The notes under the pieces: model-generated
What the model saw: the letters and a program-made list of their open reading frames with translations, nothing else
What the model was told of the DNA's origin: nothing
Database searches by the model: none
Origin: Bacteroidales bacterium
GTDB taxonomy: Bacteria; Bacteroidota; Bacteroidia; Bacteroidales; UBA932
Direction of reading: 5' to 3'
Assembly: GCA_017553405.1 (NCBI GenBank)
Contig: JAFZME010000010.1
Location: forward strand, 1-34,099
DNA: 34,099 nucleotides
Shown: one piece after another, positions 23,856 to 32,427 of the stretch
Numbering within the stretch: the stretch's first letter is position 1
How the letters are laid out: the number at the start of each line of letters is the position of its first letter
Program-made: the position numbers and the translations under genes

Positions 23856-26161
23856 TATTGGTAAAGCATTTCTATTTCATCGAGATAAAGGATATTGGCA
23901 GCGTGGATCCTGTGGCTTCCGCTGAGCGTGTTGACATCTACGCGGTAGAAATAAAGGATGGAACCGCTGTCTCCGACTTTAGGCTTGTCGCTGGCATTCT
24001 GGCAGGACATAAAGCTCATCTTGATAGATGCGGCTTTCTTATTTGTGATGCTGTAGGAAACCGGAATCGTACAGGCGGTCCAGTTGCTGACGTCTGTCTT
24101 GACGTCGTTCTTGGTCCCCTGGCCGATTATGTTGCCGTCGGAATCGAGAATTTCGATATGTACATAGAATGGTGCATAACCCGAAGACGGGACATCCAGC
24201 TTGTACATAAACTTGAGCGAAGCGGGACGGTTCGAGAAGGTGCCGCCTTCGGAGACCTTCGCCCAGTCGTCGAACTGGAGATCGTTGCCGCGGCCGACGA
24301 AGAGTTCGCCGACGTGGTAATCGCTGTTGGTGGTCCAGTCGGAACCGTTGGTGTTCTCACCGATCGTGGCAATCATAACGCCGTTGCCGGAATATCCATC
24401 GCTAATCCAGGATACGGTCGGGAAACACTTGTAATCGGTGTAGGCATCCGGGCCGTTCGCGGTCTTGCGCATACTCACCGGGGAGTTGACGGCCCAGAAC
24501 TTCGAGCCGGCATAAGGCTGCCACCAGGTGACGTCCGCAGAAATACCCACGACACTGCCGTAACCGGCGATACCGTCGCAGACGAAGGAATTCTCCGTGT
24601 AGTCGTCGAAATGGGAATTCGGAACCTGCTCGGGATCCTCGGTCGGAATCTCGGTGACGGAGCTGACGTTGTCGGCGTTCTGGTTGGCGATGACGCGGAA
24701 CTTGTAGGTGCGTCCCGCAATCAGGCCTGTCGCGTTGCCGAAGTTGACTCTCCTGCCGCTGATGGAAGTCTTGTTGACCGTGGTCCAGCTGCTGCCGTCA
24801 AGGCTGTACTGGAGGCGCAGGTCGGCGGAAGAGTTGACATTGGTGACATTGGTGATGAACGCGTACGGGGAGACCATCTTCCAGCCCCAGATGTTGTAGT
24901 CGAGGCAGTGGACGGTCGCCTCGATGGGCTCGCCGTTCATATTGAGAACCGCGGTCGCGGACTTGCCGTAGTCGTCGACGAGAGTCATCGTGAAGGTCGC
25001 CACGGTCGGGTCGGCGGCGTGGTAGTCGCTGTGGACCGAGAGGGCGGGAGTGACTCCGCAGACATTGATGAAGCCGTAAAAGCCGCTGTCCGAGATGTGC
25101 CAGGTGATGCCGGCGTTGTTGAGGAGCTGCTTCTCGGTCGGCTCGAGGTTGATCAGGTCGACCGAAGCGGGAAGTCCGAGGGTGCCGGTGAGGTAGGAGT
25201 TGTTGATGGCGAGCGTCGCGGCGGCGATCCCTCCGGGAGCGCTGAGACTAACGGTCGCGTCGGAGACGTCGGAACCGGCCCCGACGGGGAAGGAATAGTC
25301 GAACGAGGTGCCCTTGACTCCACGGAACATAAAGTAGGGAGGATCCTTGGGCAGGGCGGTCGAAGGGATTTCGACCTGCTGCTCGATAAGTTCGACCTCC
25401 TTGTCCACAAGGATATTGACATCGAGGAATCCCTCACGCTCGCCGCAGTCGACATTGAAAGTGACGAAATCGTTGGGCTCGTAGGCCTTGACGGCCGACT
25501 TGAAGTAGACTATGGAGTCCCTGACGCCGCCGTCCTGCATACCGGAACCGGCAAGCTGGGCAAAGACCTCAAGGTAGAGGTTGCCTCCGGGGATGTAGCC
25601 CTCACGGGTCTCCGTGCGGTTGAAGCGCACTTTTTTCTTGGTAAAGTGCTCGTGGCGCACGACTGCATAGTAGTTAGAGTAATAGGTCTGGAGGTTTTCT
25701 CCGAAATTGACGGCGAGCTTGACGTTGGCAAGTTTCGCAGTCGCGGAGACTGTCTCCGGAACACCGTGGGTAGTGTTGTACCCGTGGACGGTGAAGAGGG
25801 CGTCAGCCAGATAATATGGCTTGCCGAATCCTGCGCCGAGAGAGTCGCCGTGGTGGGCCACGAGGCGGAAGTCTCCGGCGTTCAACTTGAGTACCTGATC
25901 CTTAGCATTGGCGTAAAGATCCCTGTAGAGCCTGACTGCCGAGGAGTTGTACACTTCAACCCAGAAGCTGTCTACAGGCGGCAAAGATGGTTCCTCTTCG
26001 TCGTCTCCCTTGACCACTATTCGCGAATTGCGGTCAAGCGAGATGACTATCCCTCCTTCTTCGCCGACCACTGAAGGATCGACCGGCTCCCTAGAACAGG
26101 ATACAATGCCTGCAAGGAGGGCAAGGATGGGAATCATCCTTTTCAGTAAAGGTTTGTACAT
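23855..26161 (-). CDS. Large DUF4493 and PCMD-type surface lipoprotein, first gene of the operon
   Basis: 768 residues from ATG 26159-26161, chosen because it gives the signal MYKPLLKRMIPILALLAGIVSC (lipidation at C22). The open frame extends 29 codons further upstream without a signal. The N-terminal part is DUF4493-like (GGIVISLDRNSRIVVKGDD, and ATAKLANVKLAVNF). Middle beta-sandwich modules include an Fn3-like one (about 440-510, AGRTYKFRVIANQNADN). The C-terminal 250 residues start PNSHFDDYTENS and resemble PCMD by position, though more diverged and longer than in the two shorter relatives, ending ILYLDEIEMLYQ. It heads the seven-gene run and is divergent from parE. Likely exported to the cell surface; ligand unknown. 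Confidence 0.82.
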   Translation of the reverse strand: MYKPLLKRMIPILALLAGIVSCSREPVDPSVVGEEGGIVISLDRNSRIVVKGDDEEEPSLPPVDSFWVEVYNSSAVRLYRDLYANAKDQVLKLNAGDFRLVAHHGDSLGAGFGKPYYLADALFTVHGYNTTHGVPETVSATAKLANVKLAVNFGENLQTYYSNYYAVVRHEHFTKKKVRFNRTETREGYIPGGNLYLEVFAQLAGSGMQDGGVRDSIVYFKSAVKAYEPNDFVTFNVDCGEREGFLDVNILVDKEVELIEQQVEIPSTALPKDPPYFMFRGVKGTSFDYSFPVGAGSDVSDATVSLSAPGGIAAATLAINNSYLTGTLGLPASVDLINLEPTEKQLLNNAGITWHISDSGFYGFINVCGVTPALSVHSDYHAADPTVATFTMTLVDDYGKSATAVLNMNGEPIEATVHCLDYNIWGWKMVSPYAFITNVTNVNSSADLRLQYSLDGSSWTTVNKTSISGRRVNFGNATGLIAGRTYKFRVIANQNADNVSSVTEIPTEDPEQVPNSHFDDYTENSFVCDGIAGYGSVVGISADVTWWQPYAGSKFWAVNSPVSMRKTANGPDAYTDYKCFPTVSWISDGYSGNGVMIATIGENTNGSDWTTNSDYHVGELFVGRGNDLQFDDWAKVSEGGTFSNRPASLKFMYKLDVPSSGYAPFYVHIEILDSDGNIIGQGTKNDVKTDVSNWTACTIPVSYSITNKKAASIKMSFMSCQNASDKPKVGDSGSILYFYRVDVNTLSGSHRIHAANILYLDEIEMLYQ

Positions 26162-26251
26162 GTCTTTTTGTCTTTTTAACGGACTTTTTGAGGGTCCAAT
26201 TAATTCGCAAAATCGGCGAAAGGTAGGCATAATAATTTTTTTATCCAAATT

Positions 26252-26271
26252 CGGCCCTCTTTTCAGGGCCG
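26252..26271. repeat. 7-bp hairpin in the parE / lipoprotein divergent promoter region
   Basis: CGGCCCT (26252-26258) and AGGGCCG (26265-26271) flank CTTTTC. It lies between the two divergent start regions (26161 and 26337) and could bind a regulator. No second copy was found in the window. Confidence 0.4.
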
Positions 26272-26297
26272 GGACGGGGATTGTGAAAAATAATCAT

Positions 26298-26305
26298 TAT
26301 CTTTG
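26298..26305 (+). promoter_or_regulatory. -7 box of parE
   Basis: Plus-strand TATCTTTG fits TAnnTTTG, 31 bp before the ATG at 26337. A TTG at 26281-26283 is 14 bp upstream, too close for the normal -33 spacing. Confidence 0.45.
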
Positions 26306-26336
26306 CTATTTGTTCGATAATATATATTAAATAGGA

Positions 26337-28250
26337 ATGGCAGAGACGACGAATAAAACCTCAACCTACGGCAGCGACAGCATCATCACCCTCGAGTGGA
26401 ACGAGCACATCCGGCGCCGCGCCGGAATGTACATCGGCCGCACCGGCAACGGCGACAACCAGGGCGACGGCATCTACGTCCTCCTCAAGGAGATCATCGA
26501 CAACTCCATCGATGAATTCACGATGGGCAACGGCACGAAGATCATCATCACCGTAGAAGACGGCGTCGTCACCGTGCGCGACTTCGGCCGCGGCATTCCT
26601 CTCGACAAGGTCGTCGACGCGACCTCCAAGCTCAACACCGGCGGCAAGTTCGACGACACCAACTTCAAGAAGTCCGTCGGCCTCAACGGCGTCGGCACCA
26701 AAGCCGTCAACGCCCTCTCCGAGAGTTTCTATGTAGAGTCCTACCGCGACGGGATGTCGCACCACGCCTCGTTCGTCCGCGGCGACCTCGAAGACGAGGG
26801 CGACGGCAAGACGACCGAAAAGAACGGCACCTTCGTCCGCTTCGTCCCCGACCACCTTATATTCGGCGACTACGCCTACAATATGGATTTCGTGGAGACG
26901 ATGGTGAAGAACTATTCCTATCTGAAGAAAGGGCTCACCCTCGTCCTCAACGGTGTTTCCTACAAATCGGAGAACGGCCTGCTCGACCTCGTCACCGAAA
27001 ATATGGCCGAGACGCCGCTCTACCCCCTCATCCACCTGGAGGGCGACGACATAGAAGTCGTCCTTACCCACGGCAAGAGCTACGGCGAGAACATCGCCTC
27101 CTTCGTCAACGGCCAGAACACCCGCGACGGCGGCACCCACCTCGCAGCCTACCGCGAAGCGATAGCGAAGACCTTCAAGGATTTCTTCAAGAAGAACTAC
27201 GACCCTCAGGACATCCGCCAGGGCGTCGTGGGCGCCATCGCGATCCAGATCCAGGAGCCCAACTTCGAAGGCCAGACCAAGACCAAGCTCGGCTCCACCT
27301 ATATGTGGGACAAGCAGACCAAGGCCGCCGACGGCGCCATCGTCCACGACGTGGGCCCCACCATCCGCAGCTACGTCAACGACTTCCTCTCCCGCAACCT
27401 CGACAACTATCTTCGTATGCATATGGAGATAGTCCCCGTCATCGAGGAGAAGATCAAGGCCTCGCAGAAGGAGCGTGAAGAGATCTCCGGCATCCAGAAG
27501 AAAGCCCGCGAGACCGTGCGCAAGGCCAACGTCTACAACCGCAAGCTCCGCGACTGCCGCTACCACTACAACGACAAGACTCCAAAGAGTATGGAGGAGG
27601 AGTTCGAGAAGTCCAGCATCTTCATCACCGAGGGCGACTCCGCGAGCGGGACCATCACCAAGGTCCGCAACGCCAACAACCAGGCCGTCTTCTCCCTCCG
27701 AGGCAAGCCCATCAACTGCTATAAGGAAAGCCGCAAGAAGGTGGCCGCCAACGAGGAGCTCAACCTCCTGATCAACGCCCTCGGCGTGGAGGACGACCTC
27801 GACAACCTCCGCTACAACCACATCATCGTGGCGACCGATGCCGATGACGACGGGATGCACATCCGTATGCTCGTGCTGACCTTCTTTATGAAATACTACC
27901 CCGACCTCATCCGCCGCGGCCACGTCCATATCCTGCAGACTCCCCTCTTCCGCGTCCGCAACAAGAAGGAGACCTGCTACTGCTATTCGATAGAAGAGAA
28001 GGAAAAGGCGGCGGACCGCCTCAAGACCGGCGTGGAGATCACCCGCTTCAAAGGCCTCGGCGAGATTTCCCCCGACGAGTTCGGCGATTTCATCGGCGAC
28101 GCGATGCGCCTCGACCACGTCAAACTCGCCGAAGAAGAGTCCATCTCCGACATAATGGCCTTCTATATGGGCGACAACACCGTCGAGCGCCAGGTCTTCA
28201 TCAGGGAGAACCTGCGCAGCGAAGAAGAACTAGAAGACGTCAACATATGA
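26337..28250 (+). CDS. parE: DNA topoisomerase IV subunit B
   Basis: 637 residues with GyrB/ParE architecture: GHKL ATPase (EIIDNSIDEF with catalytic E52, DFGRGIP, GLNGVGTKAVNALS), transducer domain (about 220-400), and TOPRIM (EGDSASG near 430 and DADDDGMH near 500). The C-terminus ends soon after the TOPRIM as in ParE. The absence of the long E. coli GyrB insert, and the EGDSASG variant instead of EGDSAGG, favour ParE over GyrB. With ParC it would decatenate replicated chromosomes; no parC is next to it here. Instead an acyltransferase gene overlaps its stop by 4 bp. Confidence 0.85.
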   Translation: MAETTNKTSTYGSDSIITLEWNEHIRRRAGMYIGRTGNGDNQGDGIYVLLKEIIDNSIDEFTMGNGTKIIITVEDGVVTVRDFGRGIPLDKVVDATSKLNTGGKFDDTNFKKSVGLNGVGTKAVNALSESFYVESYRDGMSHHASFVRGDLEDEGDGKTTEKNGTFVRFVPDHLIFGDYAYNMDFVETMVKNYSYLKKGLTLVLNGVSYKSENGLLDLVTENMAETPLYPLIHLEGDDIEVVLTHGKSYGENIASFVNGQNTRDGGTHLAAYREAIAKTFKDFFKKNYDPQDIRQGVVGAIAIQIQEPNFEGQTKTKLGSTYMWDKQTKAADGAIVHDVGPTIRSYVNDFLSRNLDNYLRMHMEIVPVIEEKIKASQKEREEISGIQKKARETVRKANVYNRKLRDCRYHYNDKTPKSMEEEFEKSSIFITEGDSASGTITKVRNANNQAVFSLRGKPINCYKESRKKVAANEELNLLINALGVEDDLDNLRYNHIIVATDADDDGMHIRMLVLTFFMKYYPDLIRRGHVHILQTPLFRVRNKKETCYCYSIEEKEKAADRLKTGVEITRFKGLGEISPDEFGDFIGDAMRLDHVKLAEEESISDIMAFYMGDNTVERQVFIRENLRSEEELEDVNI

Positions 28251-28828
28251 AAAAGATGCGTTCCACCTACCGTCCCGGCTGGGCCCGCTTCTGCGGCTGG
28301 ATGCTCAAACGCCTCGGATGGACGACCGACAACGGTCCCGCGCCCGAAAAGAAGGTCGTAATGCTTGGAGTCCCCCACACGTCCATTTGGGACTTCATCG
28401 TCTCATATCTCTTCTACACCCAGTTCGGCAAAGTGGCCCACCTGATGGTCAAGAAGGAATTCTTCTTCTGGCCGGTGGGGGCGTTCCTTCGCGACTGCGG
28501 CTGCATTCCGGTAGACCAGTCAAGCGCCGCGTCGATGGTAAAGAGCCTGATAGAGTATATGGAGGGGGTGGACGAGTTCCACCTCGCAATGGCCCCGGAA
28601 GGCACCCGCGAGCCCGTCAAGCGCTGGAAAACAGGCTATCACCTCATAGCCCGCGAGACCGGGGCTACGGTCTATATGTCGTATTTCGACTGGAAGACGA
28701 AGCACATCGGCATAGGCAAGCCCGTCGAGCTGACCGACGACGCCCGCGCCGACACCGCCAGGATCCAGGCCCTCTATGAAGAAATGGGCCTGCAGGGCAA
28801 GCACCCCGAGAAATACATTACCCACTAA
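28247..28828 (+). CDS. 1-acyl-glycerol-3-phosphate acyltransferase-like protein
   Basis: 193 residues of the PlsC/LPLAT fold. It shows the acyltransferase box HTSIWD (HX4D, about residues 45-50) and the EGTR motif in MAPEGTREP (about 122-130). Such enzymes move an acyl group to a lysophospholipid or lipid A-like acceptor at the membrane. It is shorter than most PlsC proteins (about 240) and has no clear transmembrane helix. The start overlaps the parE stop by 4 bp (ATGA), so translation is probably coupled. The next gene, an acyl-CoA synthetase, begins 18 bp after its stop, which supports a lipid-assembly role. The acceptor is not evident. Confidence 0.83.
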   Translation: MKKMRSTYRPGWARFCGWMLKRLGWTTDNGPAPEKKVVMLGVPHTSIWDFIVSYLFYTQFGKVAHLMVKKEFFFWPVGAFLRDCGCIPVDQSSAASMVKSLIEYMEGVDEFHLAMAPEGTREPVKRWKTGYHLIARETGATVYMSYFDWKTKHIGIGKPVELTDDARADTARIQALYEEMGLQGKHPEKYITH

Positions 28829-28846
28829 TATTCAGTACTAAAACCT

Positions 28847-30529
28847 ATGGGTAGCCCTTACAAAATGAGACAGCGCTCGCGCGAAGTCAACTGCACGACG
28901 CTCCGCTGGCTGTATCTGTACTCTACCAAAAAGTACAGCAGCCGTACCCTGTCCCGCTACGTGGACGGAGGCCAGTCCTACACCTATGAAGAATTCAAGC
29001 ACCGCTGCGACGCCCTGTCGCAAAGGATGCTCCGCTACGGCATCAGCGCCGGCGACAAGATAGCCATCCTGTCGCAGAATATGCCCAACTGGACGGTCGC
29101 GTTCTTCAGCGCCGCCGCATTCCGCCGCGTCGCCATCCCCATCCTGCCGGACAGCTCGGAGAACGAAGTCACCAACATCCTCCGCCACTCGGAGAGCAAG
29201 GTCATCTTCATCTCGAAGCGCTATCTCGGCAAGCTCAGCAAGGAGATGTTCGACGCCCTCACGCTCGTCATCGACATCGAGACCTTCGAGTTCATCAAGA
29301 AAGACCGCAGCGCCTTCCAGTGCGACGGCTACGTCCGCGACCCCCAGCCCGACGACCTCGCGACCATCATCTACACCTCCGGCACGACCGGCAAGGCCAA
29401 GGGCGTGATGCTTTCCCACCGCAACCTCTGCCACAACATCATCGAGTCGCTCAAGGCTGAATACTGCGACAAGAACGACCGCTTCCTGTCCATTCTCCCG
29501 ATGGCCCACGCCTATGAGATGGCCATCGGCTGCCTCTACCCGATATTCGTCGGTGCCTGCACCTATTATATCCAGAAGCCCCCGACGCCCAGCATCCTGA
29601 TGAACGCAGTCAAGCAGATCCGGCCGACGGTAATGTGCACGGTGCCGCTCATCATCGAAAAGATCTACAAGAAGAACATACTCCCCACGGTCGAAAAGTC
29701 GAAGATCCTTTCCTGGATGAGAGACAAGACGCCGTGGCTGTTCCACAGCCTCGTCGGCGGGCGCCTCAAGAAGTCATTCGGCGGCAAGCTCCACTTCTTC
29801 GGCGTGGGCGGCGGCAAGCTCGACCCCGTGGTCGAAGAGTTCCTCTACAAGTGCCGTTTCCCCTACGCCATCGGCTACGGCCTCACCGAGTGCGCGCCGC
29901 TCGTCTGCAATGCTATGGTCGGCAGGACCAAGGTCGGCTCCATAGGCATCCCGTCCTATAAAGTCGAAGTCCGGCTCGACAACGTCAACCCCGAGACCGG
30001 CGAAGGCGAGATCGTCTGCCGCGGCGACAACGTGATGCTCGGCTACTACAAGGACCCCGAGCGCACCCTCCAGGTCATCGACGACGAAGGCTGGTTCCGC
30101 ACCAGCGACGTGGCCTCCGTTGACAAGAAGGGCTATTATTATATAAAAGGCAGGCTCAACAGCACCATCGTCGGCCCGTCGGGCGAGAACATCTACCCCG
30201 AGGAGATCGAACGCGTCATCAACGACATCGAGGATGTCGACGAATCCCTTGTGATGGAGCGCGACGGCAAGCTCGTCGCCCTCGTGAAGTTCGACGACAA
30301 CGTCATCAACTGGGACCAGGCCTGGGAAGACAAGTTCTTCGAGAACCTCGAGGCCAGGAAGAAGGCCGTGCTCGACTTCGTCAACAGCAAGGTCGGCAAG
30401 AACTCCAAGGTCAGCGAGGTCGACGCGATGAAGGAACCCTTCGAGAAGACCGCAACCCAGAAGATCCGCCGCTTCCTCTACAAGGACAAAAAAGGCGACG
30501 ACAAGGACATTAAAACTCCGGAGGAGTAA
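28847..30529 (+). CDS. AMP-forming long-chain acyl-CoA synthetase (second paralogue)
   Basis: 560 residues of the AMP-binding family, related to the protein at 9587-11224. Motifs: YTSGTTGKAKGVM binds ATP, YGLTECAPL is A5, VDKKGYYYIKGRLN and GPSGENIYPEEIE surround the hinge, and KTATQKIRRFLYK at the end matches the other copy's KTPKMSIRRFLYK. A charged tail (DKKGDDKDIKTPEE) follows. It would load a fatty acid onto CoA (or another acceptor) for the adjacent acyltransferase. It begins 18 bp after that gene and likely shares its transcript from the parE promoter. No terminator with a T-run is obvious downstream. Confidence 0.9.
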   Translation: MGSPYKMRQRSREVNCTTLRWLYLYSTKKYSSRTLSRYVDGGQSYTYEEFKHRCDALSQRMLRYGISAGDKIAILSQNMPNWTVAFFSAAAFRRVAIPILPDSSENEVTNILRHSESKVIFISKRYLGKLSKEMFDALTLVIDIETFEFIKKDRSAFQCDGYVRDPQPDDLATIIYTSGTTGKAKGVMLSHRNLCHNIIESLKAEYCDKNDRFLSILPMAHAYEMAIGCLYPIFVGACTYYIQKPPTPSILMNAVKQIRPTVMCTVPLIIEKIYKKNILPTVEKSKILSWMRDKTPWLFHSLVGGRLKKSFGGKLHFFGVGGGKLDPVVEEFLYKCRFPYAIGYGLTECAPLVCNAMVGRTKVGSIGIPSYKVEVRLDNVNPETGEGEIVCRGDNVMLGYYKDPERTLQVIDDEGWFRTSDVASVDKKGYYYIKGRLNSTIVGPSGENIYPEEIERVINDIEDVDESLVMERDGKLVALVKFDDNVINWDQAWEDKFFENLEARKKAVLDFVNSKVGKNSKVSEVDAMKEPFEKTATQKIRRFLYKDKKGDDKDIKTPEE

Positions 30530-30568
30530 CTATAAGCCTACCCTCACGCAAAGCTTTTTCTTAGACCC

Positions 30569-30656
30569 TATAATTAGCCAAAATCAACCAAATTCACCTT
30601 ATTCTGGCTAATTATAATTTTATATTTGGCCAAATCCATAGTTTTTTCTACCTTTG
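30569..30656 (+). promoter_or_regulatory. Promoter with palindromic operator candidates for the DUF234-type ATPase
   Basis: TTTG at 30625-30628 and TACCTTTG at 30649-30656 are separated by 20 bp, a near-ideal Bacteroidota promoter. The -33 box lies inside the palindrome ATTTGGCCAAAT (30624-30635). Just upstream is a 12-bp perfect inverted repeat, TATAATTAGCCA (30569-30580) and TGGCTAATTATA (30605-30616). A regulator binding here could block transcription of the gene at 30678. Confidence 0.65.
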
Positions 30657-30677
30657 CGGCTAAAGATAAATATCATT

Positions 30678-32120
30678 ATGATTGGACGCAAAATAGAATT
30701 CGAGAAACTGCAAGCTGCCATTGATAAGGACAGGGCACAATTGATTGCAGTGTACGGTAGAAGAAGAGTTGGCAAAACTTTCCTTGTCAATGAGTTCTTC
30801 GGCAATAAGTACATTTTTAAGCATACCGCTGTTTCGCCGGTGGATGATACCACCAAAAAAAGGAAAAAGAATATAATGAAGCTCCAGCTTCAAGAATTCT
30901 ATTTCTCTATGCGTTCGTATGGCTTGAAAGAAGGCACAAGCGTCCCAACCAACTGGCAGGAAGCCTTTTTCGTGCTGGAACAACTCCTGGAGGAGAAGGA
31001 TGACGGTAAACTGCAGATAGTATTTATTGATGAACTGCCTTGGATGGATACCCCCAGGGCCAACTTTATGTCGGCATTTGAACACTTCTGCAACGACTGG
31101 TGTCTTGCCCGGAAGAACTTCAAGCTTGTAGTATGCGGAAGCGCGACCTCCTGGATATTGGATAAACTGATTAATAACAAAGGCGGGCTATATGGCAGAG
31201 TAACCACACCTATTTATGTCTCTCCCTTCACATTGCACGAGTGCCGGGAGTTCTTCAAAGCAGACGGCATTCATTTCGATGAGTTTGATATCTGCCAGGC
31301 CTATATCGCATTCGGCGGAATCCCCTTTTATCTGGATCAATTCAGAAAAGGGCTGAGCCTGGCACAAAATATCGATGCCATCCTTTACGACACAAATGCC
31401 CCGCTCAAGGAAGAATTTGACAATCTCTTCACATCCCAGTTCACCAATGCCGACACGCTGAAACGAATCGTGACAACGCTCGCCGGTAAGCGAATCGGTT
31501 TCACTCGAGACGAGCTTGCCAAGAAACCAAGTCTTTCTTCCGGTGGCAGCCTCACCGATAACCTGGCCGCTCTTGAAAAGAGCAAGCTGATTATGGAATA
31601 CATCCCGTTCGGAGAGTCCGCACCTAAGTATAAACTTATAGACCCTTTCTGTATCTTTTATTTGAAGCACGTCAAGGGCAATACGGGCAGTTCCTCCTAT
31701 TGGCAGTTAAACGAAAAATCCCCTTCTGTTATCTCCTGGATGGGTTTTGCCTTTGAAGATTTGTGCTGGGGCCACGTCAGGCAAATAAAGCACGCTCTGG
31801 GAATCGACGGCGTCATCACAAAAGAATCGCCGTGGAACATTATGGCGGATTCGCCTCGTAGCGGCCCCAAGATTGACCTGATTATCAACAGAGATGACCG
31901 CTACATCTGTATGTGCGAGATGAAGTTTACACGCGGGGACTTCGAGGTGACTAAAAGCTACAACAAAACACTTTTGGAACGAACGGAGAGGGTGCAGCAA
32001 ATCATTGGAAACAAAAAGACAGTTATGTCTGTCCTTGTAACCACCTACGGCCTGAAGAGAAACGAATATGCAAGCCGTTTTGACAGAACCGTAACCTTGG
32101 AGGATTTATTTCAGAAGTAA
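30678..32120 (+). CDS. AAA ATPase with DUF234-type PD-(D/E)XK C-terminal domain
   Basis: 480 residues from ATG 30678 (MIGRKIEFEK); a TTG-initiated frame 8 codons upstream is less likely. The N-terminal STAND/archaeal-type ATPase has Walker A GRRRVGKT (27-34) and Walker B IVFIDELPW (D118, E119). The C-terminal domain carries a PD-(D/E)XK-like set D400 (GPKID), E414 and K416 (CEMKF). This is the archaeal-ATPase/DUF234 group, common in Bacteroidota and often found alone on islands; its role is unclear, and nuclease activity is possible. The gene is AT-richer than parE to its left and the ribosomal genes to its right, indicating transfer. The promoter region is palindromic. It ends right against a remnant on the opposite strand. 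Confidence 0.85.
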   Translation: MIGRKIEFEKLQAAIDKDRAQLIAVYGRRRVGKTFLVNEFFGNKYIFKHTAVSPVDDTTKKRKKNIMKLQLQEFYFSMRSYGLKEGTSVPTNWQEAFFVLEQLLEEKDDGKLQIVFIDELPWMDTPRANFMSAFEHFCNDWCLARKNFKLVVCGSATSWILDKLINNKGGLYGRVTTPIYVSPFTLHECREFFKADGIHFDEFDICQAYIAFGGIPFYLDQFRKGLSLAQNIDAILYDTNAPLKEEFDNLFTSQFTNADTLKRIVTTLAGKRIGFTRDELAKKPSLSSGGSLTDNLAALEKSKLIMEYIPFGESAPKYKLIDPFCIFYLKHVKGNTGSSSYWQLNEKSPSVISWMGFAFEDLCWGHVRQIKHALGIDGVITKESPWNIMADSPRSGPKIDLIINRDDRYICMCEMKFTRGDFEVTKSYNKTLLERTERVQQIIGNKKTVMSVLVTTYGLKRNEYASRFDRTVTLEDLFQK

Positions 32121-32365
32121 TCATCCCGTTCTAAGCACCTCGCGGATGATTTGTAGCGCCTGTTTGCGCTCAAATTCACCGGGCTCTTCTGATGTCATAA
32201 GGGGCCTCATAGTTCATTGTATTAGTCGTTCGGACATAATACCTATCTCGATTACGCCCTGACAAACGCAATCTTCATAGTCGGGATCTCCATTTGCGGT
32301 TTTGTAAAAATAAGCACTTTTTTTCAAAAATTGAAATCCCTCAGTGACGTTCCGAACTCACTCAT
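32121..32365 (-). pseudogene. Decayed small ORF, interrupted by a stop and probably a frameshift
   Basis: On the minus strand a frame reads KKSAYFYKTANGDPDYEDCV...GIMSERLIQ, TGA (32214-32216), then TMRPLMTSEEPGEFERKQAL...REVLRTG, TGA at 32121-32123. An ATG at 32363-32365 opens a neighbouring frame (MSEFGTSLRDFNF) that would join by a one-base shift in the A7 run. The pieces look like one protein of about 80 residues, broken twice. I do not recognise the family. The stop abuts the ATPase stop (32118-32120). May be chance coding; low confidence. Confidence 0.3.
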
Positions 32366-32371
32366 ATCTAC

Positions 32372-32414
32372 AAAAAAAGAGGTCGACTCAATTCTGAGTC
32401 AACCTCCATTTTTT
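32372..32414. terminator. Intrinsic terminator downstream of rplI
   Basis: GAGGTCGACTCA (32379-32390), loop ATTC, TGAGTCAACCTC (32395-32406), one mismatch. On the minus strand the stem is followed by TTTTTTT, ending rpsF-rpsR-rplI. A T-run on the plus side (TTTTTT, 32409-32414) could also stop the ATPase transcript. Confidence 0.85.
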
Positions 32415-32427
32415 GAAGGACGGATCT

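Noticed and set aside
23858-26074. 738-codon open frame on the plus strand across the largest lipoprotein gene
   Set aside because: It is a shadow of the minus-strand gene: the composition is valine/glycine/aspartate-rich (as expected from reading GC-rich codons backward), no domain can be recognised, and the opposite gene has a signal peptide and family motifs.
26361-28118. 585-codon open frame opposite parE
   Set aside because: Long antisense frames are expected in GC-rich DNA with strong codon bias. The plus-strand ParE motifs are unambiguous and this frame is a repetitive Val/Leu/Asp/Ala sequence.
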